From: Vitrella brassicaformis
Taxonomy: Eukaryota; Sar; Vitrellaceae
NCBI GenBank assembly: GCA_001179505.1
Contig: CDMY01000488.1
Span: 149,481-213,480, forward strand
Length of the DNA: 64,000 bases
Direction: 5' to 3'
The stretch's first letter is position 1, and each line of letters starts with the position of its first letter. Below are positions 1 to 10,073 of the stretch, piece by piece. The notes under the pieces were generated by a model. The model ran no database searches and was not told the origin of the DNA. It saw nothing but the letters and a program-made list of their open reading frames with translations. The position numbers and the translations under genes were made by a program.

Positions 1-1726
1 CCCCCCCCCCCCCCCCCACATACCCCACCCTCCACCCCGCTCGCCTTGCCTGCCTTGTTTTCTGTGGTGGTCTGTCTGCATTGATTGACCTTTTGTCGGC
101 CGACAAGGATGGGAAACATTGTGGATAGCCGCAGAGACAGGAGGGAGGATGATAGGGACGAAGGACGACAGCATGCGCGTCAAGGGAACGCGCATTTTTC
201 TTGCTTCATCCATCAATGGATGGATGGATGCATGGACCTGTGAATGTGGGAATGTGCGGTTGGTTGATTGATTGATTGCATGCCGTGTTCTGTTCGTTGT
301 CATTGTTGGTCCTCTCGCTCGCTCGATCGCCTGTCGCGTCGCTTGTGGCTGCCCTGCCCATCAGCCAGTGATCATGCCAGGCCACGACGTATATCGCGTC
401 ACGTGCCCAGAGCGGTCGAGCGAGGGCAGAGGACTGTGTACAGTAAGTATGATGCTCTTGTGTTTCTTCCTCGGTAGTCCTACTCACACACACGGACAGG
501 CTGTGTAACAGTAACCATTGGGGGGGAGAGGGAGAGAGAGAGAGAGAGAGGGGGGTTGCATTGGATTGTATTGGATGTGCAGAGCAGGGAACCGTCCGCA
601 GCATGCACGCGCAGTACGTGAGGCTGTCTGTCTGGCTGCATATGTGCGTACATGCCATGCCGGGGTAGGGTGAGTGAGCCATGCTGCTGAGCGCCTTCTT
701 TTCCAATCAACACTCACTCTATGCCTGCCTGCCACCCGCTCACCAAATCCATGGTCACGAGCGGAATGGCACCCCTGCCTGCCTGCCTGCCTGCCTGTGT
801 CTCTGACTGTGTTGGTCATGCATACGTGAAGCTAGATTAAGTGAGCTGTTGCTACCTGCCTGCCTCCCTGCTGTCTTATGCTGTCTGTCTGTCTGGGTTG
901 TCTGTCAGTCAGTCATGAGAAGCTGATAATTACATGGACTAACACGTGGTGCCCACCCCTACCATACCATACACACCCTGTGCTAATTCATTCGTTCTTC
1001 ACCCACCCTTTTTGGCATGTATGTGAATTTTTCGGCTGATGATGCCGTGCCTCCCTACGATAGACTGTATATTATTTTGCTGTACGTGTTGTCTTGTGTT
1101 CAGTTGTGTTGTGTTGTGCCACCCGGTCGTGTCGTGTGCTGTGGTGTTGTTGATAGGTGTCTGTCTCGTATCGCCCGCTGAGGTCGGTCTGCCTGTACAT
1201 ACACACATTGACTGCCATGCTCTCTCTCTTGTGCTGTCAAGAAGGGTGGGCAGGGCAGCCACGTGTTTTAATCCAAGGGGTGCCGGGGGAGGGTGGGTGG
1301 AAAGGGGTGGCGGAATGGTGTCACGTGTACGGCTGTATCGTATCTACTAGCTGCTTGTCTTTCCTTCCCGCTCTCCCTCCCCATCACCGTGGCGTGTCTG
1401 ACGGCATCTTCTGCATCATTCGATGATGGAAGATGGCCTGAGACATGTGTTGGTGACGTGGAGGGTGAGGGGGAAAACGGATGTTTGCAATTGCGTGCGG
1501 ATTGCAGATACATCACATCATCGATGACAGCATGATGACCACAAAGCATCCGGATGCAAAAAAAGTGACCGCATCAGAGAACTACAACAATATACACACA
1601 CCCTTCCGTCCTTCCCGACACCCAACATCTAGTCTGTGACGTCACGTCTCTCTGCTCAAGTGGACAAATGCTAACCCACACACATGTCAATCCATCCATC
1701 CATCCAACCATCCGTTCATTGCGAAC
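1..1726. other. Intergenic, repeat-rich, no gene seen
   Basis: The stretch opens with a 17-base poly-C run at the window edge and contains a GA-rich tract near 525-550, CCTG repeats near 776-800 and CTGT repeats near 880-900. Open frames on both strands are short, mutually overlapping and of low-complexity composition (TG, CA, CTGC repeats), with no recognisable domain. It lies downstream of the lactone oxidase gene, whose 3' UTR presumably occupies its right end. Confidence 0.6.
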
Positions 1727-3190
1727 TCATCCACCGTCCCGCAGCTGTCTCAGATAGTCGTTCATAAAGAGCTGCTTGGGGTCCAGCTCACGCTGCAGCG
1801 ACCAGAAATCGTCCCATCGCGGATACAGACGACCCAGGTCATTCCCAAACATCGTGTTGATTTTGCCCCAGTGCGGCTTGGCCCCATATCGCTCGCTCAG
1901 GTCTCGCTGCACCCTCTCCGCCACATCCATGAAGACACCCCTCTTCCACGAGAGCGACAGCAGCACCGACACACACTTCCGCTGGTAGCAGGGCGACAGC
2001 CAGATGTCGTCAGCTGCCGCGTAGCGCATGTAGAGGACGGAATTCCACCGAGAGTTGAACGCAGTGGGGTGGCTGAGCAGGGCCAGCATCTCGGGGTAGA
2101 CCTCCGTGCCGGCCTCGGAGGGCATGTGCATCTCGATCTCGCTGTCGATCCACGGCAGGATGGGCACCGGGAACAGCCGGAGGCTGTCATGCCACTCGAG
2201 AGTGTCGCCCTGGTCACCCGCGAGAATCACCTTAGTGGCGGCCCACATCTGGAGGTGCTCGAACCACCCCGGCACGTACGGCTGCAGCTGGTTGACCAGG
2301 GAGGTCAGCCGACGGAGTGCCGACAGGATGATCGCCTCAAGCGCATTGTGGCTGCGGACAGGCCCGTCCACGGCGTTCCATGTCGTCACGAGAACGTGGG
2401 AAGAGTTGCCACCAGGAAATGCCGAGACCGTCACACGGCCCTCAGACGCACTCGCAATCATAGCAGGCAGCCGCGCCATGGCCTCGTCGACGTGAAGGAA
2501 GGTCTTCTGCCTCTTCATGGCGGGGGGGTTCTTGCGGCACTGCAGCGTCGCAGACGTGATGATGCCGAGAGCACCCAGCCCCACACGACCAGCAGCAAAG
2601 CAGTCGGGGTTCTCATCCTTTGAGCAGGAGATAACGGTGCCGTTGCCAATCACCATGCGCAGCTCCAAGACCGCCATGGACAGAATGGGCACGTCCAGCC
2701 CCGTGCCGCGCGTGCCGGTCGAGAGCGCACCGCCAACTGACTGTGCCGTGATGACTCCTGTGTTGGGCAGCGCCATGTTCATCTTGGTCAGGTACTTGGT
2801 CAGGTCGGTGATCTTCGCCCCAGCCTCTACCGTGACCGTTCCCGCCGCCTCATCCACGCCGAGCACCCGATCCAGCTGATCCAGCGACACCAGCGTGTCG
2901 TTAGTGTGACACAACGGGCTCCAGGAAAGCCCTGTGCCGACCGCGCGGATGGAGGCATAGCCGTCCTGCTCGTAGCGATGGCGCACATAGTCGGCGAGCT
3001 CCTCTTCGCTGTGTGGCGTCAGATAGACCAGAGGGCGGAAAGTGACTTCCCCATCCCAGTTGCTGAAGGTGCCACGCTTCTCGTCGTAGCCGTGGAGGTC
3101 TCTGACGACGAAGCGGACCAGCAGGGCGAAGAGGAGCACAGAGCCGCTCAGAACAAACCGCCAGCGAGCGAAGAGGCCAGAAGATGACAT
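1727..3190 (-). CDS. FAD-linked aldono-1,4-lactone oxidase/dehydrogenase (ALO/GULO/GLDH family), intronless
   Basis: Single uninterrupted frame of 487 residues from the ATG at 3190; the frame runs further upstream but holds no other ATG. A hydrophobic anchor lies at about residues 9-29 and suggests a membrane-bound enzyme. The FAD_binding_4 fold follows: a VGTGLSWSP motif near 85-93, then SVGGALSTGTRGTG near 152-165. The C-terminal HWGK motif at about 440-443 is the signature of the D-arabinono-lactone oxidase domain. The family oxidises aldonolactones in the last step of ascorbate or erythroascorbate synthesis. At the position where animal GULO and yeast ALO have the His that binds FAD covalently, this protein has Leu (about residue 88), as plant galactonolactone dehydrogenase does; I infer non-covalent FAD and possibly a dehydrogenase. 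It is the only intronless gene in the window. The exact substrate cannot be told from sequence. Confidence 0.88.
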   Translation of the reverse strand: MSSSGLFARWRFVLSGSVLLFALLVRFVVRDLHGYDEKRGTFSNWDGEVTFRPLVYLTPHSEEELADYVRHRYEQDGYASIRAVGTGLSWSPLCHTNDTLVSLDQLDRVLGVDEAAGTVTVEAGAKITDLTKYLTKMNMALPNTGVITAQSVGGALSTGTRGTGLDVPILSMAVLELRMVIGNGTVISCSKDENPDCFAAGRVGLGALGIITSATLQCRKNPPAMKRQKTFLHVDEAMARLPAMIASASEGRVTVSAFPGGNSSHVLVTTWNAVDGPVRSHNALEAIILSALRRLTSLVNQLQPYVPGWFEHLQMWAATKVILAGDQGDTLEWHDSLRLFPVPILPWIDSEIEMHMPSEAGTEVYPEMLALLSHPTAFNSRWNSVLYMRYAAADDIWLSPCYQRKCVSVLLSLSWKRGVFMDVAERVQRDLSERYGAKPHWGKINTMFGNDLGRLYPRWDDFWSLQRELDPKQLFMNDYLRQLRDGG

Positions 3191-3589
3191 GTATCTCACA
3201 CAAATGGTTCGGATCTCAAGTCCTGCATGCACGTCCTTCGCTCGCTTTCAACCTCTCAACGTGAGAGGAGAGAGATGGATCTGTTTGCTCTCAGCTCGCT
3301 CCTTGTGCGTAGGGTTGCCTGAAACCGGTGCCAACTCCTCAGAAACTGGGCAAAGCGTCCGTCCTCTCTGTACGCGATTGAGACGTATCGAGCAGTCCAC
3401 CAAACTATTTGGCTGCCCATTTCTTCGCTACTCACTGGATGTGAGTCACTTGGCGCTCTGACCTTGGGTGTACGTACGGCCGTCGAACCGGGTGAGTAGA
3501 CGAACATCGCCGCGACGATACACCCATTCTGGCGGCTGATTGAGGACCTAAATGTGCAACGTGGTTGCTGATGGTGTTGATCTGCGGCA
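3191..3589. promoter_or_regulatory. Intergenic region between divergent genes
   Basis: About 400 bases separate the lactone oxidase start on the minus strand from the proposed start of the next gene on the plus strand, so both promoters should lie here. No clear TATA box or repeated motif was recognised. A minus-strand open frame covering part of it (3256-3906) has no domain and a low-complexity composition. Confidence 0.4.
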
Positions 3590-5395
3590 ATGACCAAGCA
3601 GAAGAAGGGCAGCAGACAAGGCAACAAGCGCAAAAGGGATGGCAACAGGAACCAACGCTCACAGGTGTGGTGAGCGTGACAGCTAGGAATCAAGCAACAA
3701 GCATGAAGGTGCATGCTGAGATACACTCTGTGGTGTGTGGTGTGTGGTATGGTCTGGCTGTATGTAAGGGTCAGCAGCAGGAGGGCGGATTCAGCTACTA
3801 TGCCCCGCCGCTGCATAGCAACGATGCTGCCGACGACTCGCAAGACGACAAGTAAGCTGAGATGCGCACAGCACACCACACACCGCAAGGCCGCCCACCA
3901 TACCATCTGGTGTGGATCTTCCTTTCACTGTCAGCAAGAAGCCCAGGCTGTCCCTCATCCCCAACTCGGAGGTCATGAAGCAGCAAGCCCGAGGGCAGCG
4001 TTTCGGCACCGGCCCCGCCGCTAGTGCTTTCCCATCGGTGCCCTCCCCACACCAAGGAGACCGTCGCCGCATCTTCTACGATTCGCCGAGGAAGCGAATC
4101 GTCACAACGGAGGACGACCTCCGCGCGCAGCTCAGTCACCGGCCGGGGATGCGGCGCGGGGGCTCCAACGAGGGCGTGAGTGAGGCGGTGGACGGTGCGG
4201 GTGAGCGGTACGGACATATGGACATGTTGCCGGGTCAGCAGCCGTCGCCTCTCGTCAACAAGGACGGGGTGCTGCGGCACATGGGCATCTCGGAGAGGGG
4301 GCGGGACAGGCCGGCAGCAGCTTGGGCCGCGTCGTCACAGTCGAGACGCGGCAGCCATGAGTGGCCGAGCCAGGACACGCCGAGGGGGGCGTCACCCGCA
4401 CAAACGACAGCGGAACCTGCCGCTCCTCCTCCCCCTGCCGAGGCCGCTTCCCTGGATGAGCAGCCCGCCGCGGCTCGTGAGGCTGACCAGCCTGACCACG
4501 TGGCTGCGCAGCCTTCCCAGGCCAGCGATGAAGACGCCGGGGGAGAGGAGGAGCAGGAGACCATGCAGGACGACGCGACGGCAGAAGAAGCAGAAGAGGA
4601 TGAACAAGACGGCCCTCAGGCGGCTGATGAGGCGGCCGCTGAGGCCAGCGCTGATGAGCATGGCGCGCCATCAGGGGCCGCTGAGGAGGGCATGGATGGC
4701 CAGACGGACGGCAATGACGGTCCACTGGACCGGGATACGGCGACAGGAGAGCCGCCACGGCAACACCAGCAGGCGATGCAAAACGGCGATTCGCCCGTTG
4801 GCAAGGCTGATGATGGCTCTCGCGTGCCCGCAGGTCCGCCTGACGTCAACGGTGTGCATCACGTGACCGATGCACCCCGCCAAGGCCCGAGCGGCGACTC
4901 ACCCACTTCTCTCCCCCGCCCCCCTATATTGGAGCACCGGGCGCCCTCTGCTGACAAAGGAATGGCTGAGGGCGACACCAGTCCCGCGTCGCAGCGTGAC
5001 GGCGTGCTGCTATCTGTGCGTACGTCTGTGCGGGCGCCTGAGGGTGCGGTGGCGACGGTGCCTGTGGTGATGGAGTTCCAGGCCCTTAAGGGCCAGAAGA
5101 TAGTGCGGCAGAGCCCCGGGATGACGCTGGAGGCCCTTATCGAGCGGTACCTGCGGCCCCGCGTCACCACGCAACCCATCCGCGTGTTCCTGGCGCAGTC
5201 GCACCCACATGTAAGGGCGCAGGCGGACAGATGGAGGGTGCAGTGATTGTCGGCTGTGTGTGTGTGTGTGTGTGTGTACAGGTGGAGGAGGCGCTGTATT
5301 TCAGGCTAGGAGACCTTCCCCGTGTGCGCGTCGACGAGCTGGGGGGCGAGTGGGGCATCAGGCTGAAATTCGAGATAGACCCGTGGTACACATGA
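3590..5395 (+). CDS. Unrecognised protein with basic N-terminus and long acidic, disordered middle
   Basis: Proposed four-exon model: 3590-3664, 3775-3851, 3935-5210 and 5282-5395, 513 residues; all phases close and the last intron ends in (TG)n-TACAG. The N-terminus is Lys/Arg-rich with a KRKR cluster that could be a nuclear localisation signal. A basic segment with FYDSPRKR follows, then about 230 residues rich in Ala, Glu, Asp, Gln and Pro, probably disordered. The last 90 residues look folded, with alternating hydrophobics running into LKFEIDPWYT at the C-terminus, and may form a small beta-rich, ubiquitin-like fold; that is a guess. I do not recognise a family. Exons 1 and 2 are less certain than exons 3 and 4. 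An ATG at 3912 is an alternative start if the first two exons are wrong. Confidence 0.65.
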
Positions 5396-6634
5396 GGCAC
5401 TGCATGGATGGTGTGTAGAGCGATAGCATTGGTTAAAAGGGTTCGTGCGTCCGGCTGGGTTGCCTGTTGGTGCGTGGGCGGTGTTTGCACACTTCGTCAG
5501 TCGGTGTGATGTGGATTAGCTTCTGTTTTGAGTGCGTGTCCGAGGCGGCTGCGTGAGTGTGAAGGTGCCAGTGTCCGTCTCAGTGGACAGATGAGTACAT
5601 GATGGATCAGGTGAACGTTCATGCCATGCAACAAATGCACGATGCGACACGACTCACGCACATGGTACATGCCCCACGTCACACATGCATCGAAAACAGC
5701 ACGAGTGTCATTCGATAGATGGCTTGACACAGAGAGCTACCATTATATATTCGGAAGCTGTAGTCGACCGCCTACTCGCTCCCCGGCTGGCACGAATGGC
5801 ACACCGACCTGACCCACGGACAGACATACCACACGAGAAAAACACGAGACAAATTTTAAAACAGCATCAAGGTGCATTCTCCTTGACGGTGCGTGTCTCG
5901 GACCCAATGCGTGTGTGTCAATGACGGCTGGCAACAAAGATGCTTTATCTCCACACACACACACACACACACATCCAACACGTCACCTCACATGACAGGC
6001 ATGATGACTTTCTCAACGTGATGGTGTGTGGACCGGTGGTGTGTGTGTCTTTTTATACACGGCCGACCAGTGAGTGAATGGTTCTCTACCCCTGACTACA
6101 TACCAGCTGGTGAGTGTGGTTGTGACGACGGTGGGTGCTTCATTATGTGAGGCGCCGTGTATCGGAACCAGCCAATCTACGTCCACGCAATGCATCTGTG
6201 TCGACACGGCAGATGTTCGCCTTGCGCTGCGACGAGTCAGGAAGCGACGTGCTCTTGGAGGAGCGTCTCGCTCTCCTGGGTTGGCGCAGCCGTAGGTGAC
6301 ATCTGCTGTGACGAGAGCGTGCTTCGATTGATGACCGATGGGTCGGATGGATGGATGGACCTCTCTACCTATCTGTGTGAGTAAGAGTGATTGCGGCTCA
6401 GGGCGACTAATTCACTCACATGGCATGCAAGAGGTCGGTCAACCACCACCACCACAGACAGACGATACAATACATGGATCATCCACGAGGAGTGGCGATC
6501 GTGAGGTACAAGCCATCATCCATCAGACCGATCCACACACCAGACCTAACACACACAACGGAGCACCTACGATGCGTATCAGTGCCACACACTCTCCCCT
6601 CCGCAGGTCGCCTGCCTCACCGTTTTTGGATGTC
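5396..6634. other. Intergenic between convergent genes, no gene seen
   Basis: This lies between the 3' ends of the acidic-protein gene and BTB-TLDc paralogue 1. It contains a (CA)n tract near 5953-5973 and scattered TGTG and GGAT repeats. Open frames on both strands are short and repeat-derived. Nothing supports a gene. Confidence 0.55.
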
Positions 6635-8569
6635 TCATTGCGCGAGTCCCCACACCTCAATCTCGCTCGCGGTGAAGAAGAAGTCGCCCGCCAAAGTGCC
6701 CTTGCCGCCCGCAACCACCCGCCCTTGGTAGCCCACTTGCAAGTGGTCCTTGCTGACGCACATGGCGCAGCTACTGAGGTCGGCTGCCGGGCCGGGGTCC
6801 GCATACCCCAGCCACAGCACGGCTGTATCCCGCACATCAATGGCCAGCTTACCGACTGGCTCCCCATCCTTGCTCGTCACCGCTCCCTGCCGCCCAGCGA
6901 CTATCACACCCCGCCTCCGCTCGACCGGCATGTTGAGCTTCGTGGGTGCGTCATATGCCCCGCTGATGCTGTAGTAGGTCACGGGGCACGAAGTGGCCTT
7001 CTCCTGTGTGGGGTCGGCGGGCTGTGCCAGGGGGCCGGCCACGAAGGCTGCGAATCGGTGTGTGTCGCTGTGCTGCACGAGGAACAGCAGACCGCTGGCG
7101 TCGCCGACACAGTCGAGGAGACTGCCGTAGCCAAAACCGTCGCGGCTCGACCTGTCGTAAACAAAACATCCATAGCAGCGTAGCAGAGACATTCACACGT
7201 GCCTTCCTGTGCCTCCTCACTTGTAGAGGAGAGATGGCGTCTTGCCCGTCCGCCCCGTGAACTCCACTACCGACGCCAGCTGGTCCTCCGATGTGATGAT
7301 GAGGCCGCCACCCGCGCCCCATCGGTAGAAGGGCTGGTCCTTGAGGCCGTACTGACACACACAATATCGACACAGGCCAGATAACACCCACCCACCCGAA
7401 AAGCACCCACCCAAACTCACCATCTGCAAGTCCTCTACAAACAGCTCCCTCTCGCCGTCCTCCACTGCGGGCGGGCCGACCCTCTGGCCGGCGGCCATGA
7501 CAGCCTGGCGCCTCGCAAAATCCACAATACACTGCAGGTGCTCGGCGGACGTCTGACGCACACTGCGATCGATCCAATACGTCCTGCAGCAATAACACAG
7601 AGGAGCACACCCTGGCCACGCCCGTTGTCGTGCCTTCCCCCTGTTTCGATGCTTACGGTGAGAATCTACTGTATAGTGTGTTGTTGGGGCCGAGAGGCGA
7701 CAGTGTGCGGCGCATGACCGACACCCTGTCCCCGTGGATGGTGACGCTGAGCACCTCGTCCTCCTCGCTATCGTCCGTCTTCATGAACGGCTCCATCGCA
7801 CGCAGGAACGCCGCCATGCGCTCCTTCTCCGCCTTGAGGGCCTCGTACACACGCTCGTACGCACGACGGCTCTCGTCAAACGCCTTGAACAGGTCCGCAA
7901 CATCCCCCTGCCCCTGCCCCTCCCCTTCTCCCATCTGCACATCGCCACCGCCACCGCCGTTGCTGTCGTCATCACTGCTGCTGCCGACCTCGCGCGTGAA
8001 GAGGGCGTGGTACTCGGCATACGATGGGTCGTCGGCCTTGATGCCCGTCAGCTCGACGGTCTCCTTGCGGCCCCGCTCGACGAAGGTGAGTTCGTTAAGG
8101 AGCCAGCGGAAGTATGCCGGGCAGCTCTCGAGGTATGGGAGCTTCTCTGCGTCGCGGGGCAGGGCGGCGTCGAAGCGCAGCAGCAGTACAGACAGGTACT
8201 TGCGCACTATCGACGGACGCATCAGTGCCGCACGGGACACCTCGAAGACGGTGCCACCGACGTTGAGAATGAGTGTGCCGCTGGTGTGCTGAGGCTCGGA
8301 AGTGCCGCCCTTCTCGCTAATCATCTGCTGCATTTCCTCTGCTATCGCCTTGATCTTGCCCTCTGCTGCCGTCCGCGCCGCCAGAGCCCCTCGCACACTG
8401 TCCTCAAGTGCCGATTGCGCATTGCAGACCAGCTGGTTGGCTTCGATGCGGCCAGTGGTGACGCCGTCGAGTATGGAGGAGGGAAGGGGCTGCTCGTCAT
8501 CCAAGGGCACGCCGAAAGCACCCTTTCGCTTCTTTGTGGATGCGCCGGCCGCTGCGGCCGCCGCAATTG
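6635..8569 (-). CDS. BTB(T1)-TLDc domain protein, paralogue 1 (5' end unresolved)
   Basis: Four exons read from right to left: 8569-7657, 7583-7421, 7351-7221 and 7151-6635, about 573 residues with all phases closing. After an Ala-rich, KKRK-containing start comes an amphipathic helix region, then a KCTD-like T1/BTB domain: LNVGGTVFEVSR, followed by a segment ending in PYLESCPAYFRWLLNEL. A linker rich in Asp, Gly and Ser follows. The C-terminal half is a TLDc domain, with RDGFGYGSLLD, GDASGLLFLV, THRFAAFVAG, YYSISGAY and a final EIEVWG. T1 domains oligomerise and can recruit cullin-3; TLDc proteins are linked to oxidative-stress resistance and V-ATPase regulation. The function here is unknown. 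No ATG opens the first exon; a GTGAGT donor about 54 bases upstream implies an upstream 5' exon that I could not place. Paralogues lie at 34.4 and 42.7 kb. Confidence 0.82.
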
Positions 8570-10073
8570 CTGAATGAAGTGATGGGGCGCTGCTCAGGGA
8601 AGGTGAGAGTCTGCAGACTCACATCCTGCGGCGGAAGCTCTTGATCGAAACTGATGGCACTCGTTTGTCTCGGCGCCAATCAGTTCCTAGACCTTGATGG
8701 AGTCAGATAGCCCCAGAGCCGGCGGGCTGATTGGGGGAATCGATTGCGAGCTTCAAGCGCACCCGGAAGGCAGATCTCGAGTAGGAAGATGAGTTCTCTC
8801 TCTTCGAACTGCCATTGCACGCTCAACCTATGGCCATTGCACGGTCAAGCTAGGCAGTTCTTCACATGAGCTGCACCTTGGTTGTTACACGGGCACCCAG
8901 CCATCCTTCAGTCAACAACTGACTGACACGATTGAAGAAAAAAGTTAGCTCCAACCACTGGCTGGCAGCTGAGAGCTCTGGCAAAAAGGGCCCCCCACAG
9001 AGTGAATGAATGCACACAGACAGACAGACAGACACAGGACAAGAACGAGGACAGGGCAACATGGGCAGGTAGGTGGCAGGCACTAGACAAGGGCCCTCCA
9101 CACATGTATGTAATGTACACAGACATACATGCATCACATCCACACGGACGTCGGTACGTAAGTGCCTCAGTCGGCGCTTGTCCGTGCACAAATGTGTTCT
9201 TAAGACAGACAGACAGACAGACAGGTGGGTGGGTGGGTGGGTGAGTAGGCGAGCACAGCGTTAGGTCATCTTGCCGGTGACAGACAGTCAGTGAGTCAGG
9301 CAGTAAGTCAGTAGTGGGTGGCTGTGTGGGAGGGTGGCCCTCAAGCCACGAGCAACCAGCCCCTTTGGCTCTTCTCGGCATGACACGTCACGACACGACA
9401 CCACACGACACGACATGAGCGCATTAAGAATGCCAAGTAAGCACATGTACACACACACTGCAAACTTCGTCCCTTTCCCTACCTGACCTGCCGTACCATA
9501 AACATCTCAAGCAAACGTAGCGAGCGATCCGATCCACACGGGTCCTTCCTCTCTCTCTCTGGCCCTCCCTCCCTCCCTCCCTCTCTCTGCGATTGACAGT
9601 TGCATCATCAGGCCAAACAGACTCCACGATTGACATGCGCAGGAATGAAAGGAAGAGTGGATGATTCCTTCGATAAAGCAAACCACGGCCCACAACAGGG
9701 GGGCTGCCGCCCGATGAGACAAAGAGACCCGGGTACGCAGGACACCCACCCACCCACATCGACACGCCGACAGACAGGAAAACAAGATAGATCAACACGA
9801 CTGACTGACTGGACGGACCGTTTCCTCTTCCTTGGTCGATCTGTACGTACGTATACCTACCGACACGCATCGCTATCACTCACTCACTCATCTAGCTCAC
9901 AAACAAAACAAAAAACACACCGGAAAAACAAAGTTTAGACACCACAGCTACCTAGGGAGACTGACACACACGGACACGAACGAGTTCACGACCTACAGGC
10001 AGACAGACAGGCAAGCATGTAAGAAAGAGGCTGAGAGAGAGATTGGGCGAGGGGATGGATGATGGTCAGTCAG
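8570..10073. other. Intergenic, simple repeats, no gene seen
   Basis: The right half of the promoter and 5' UTR of BTB-TLDc paralogue 1 should lie at its left end. The rest holds (ACAG)n next to (GGTG)n at about 9204-9243, a CACGACA repeat near 9386-9415, and CCCT and CTCT tracts near 9548-9585. Open frames are repeat-derived. No domain was seen on either strand. Confidence 0.55.
9204..9243. repeat. Compound microsatellite (ACAG)n-(GGTG)n
   Basis: About five ACAG units run directly into about five GGTG units. Confidence 0.85.

Noticed and set aside
1871-2623. 250-codon plus-strand open frame opposite the lactone oxidase
   Set aside because: It is the antisense shadow of a strongly supported enzyme; no domain, and rich in Arg, Gln and His as expected of a GC-rich complement.
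3256-3906. 216-codon minus-strand open frame between the first two genes
   Set aside because: Cys/Leu/Ser-rich low-complexity translation, no domain, overlaps the better-supported exons of the plus-strand gene.
9204-9420. Short direct repeats resembling a CRISPR array
   Set aside because: They are uniform tetranucleotide and heptamer microsatellites without unique spacers, in a eukaryotic genome.
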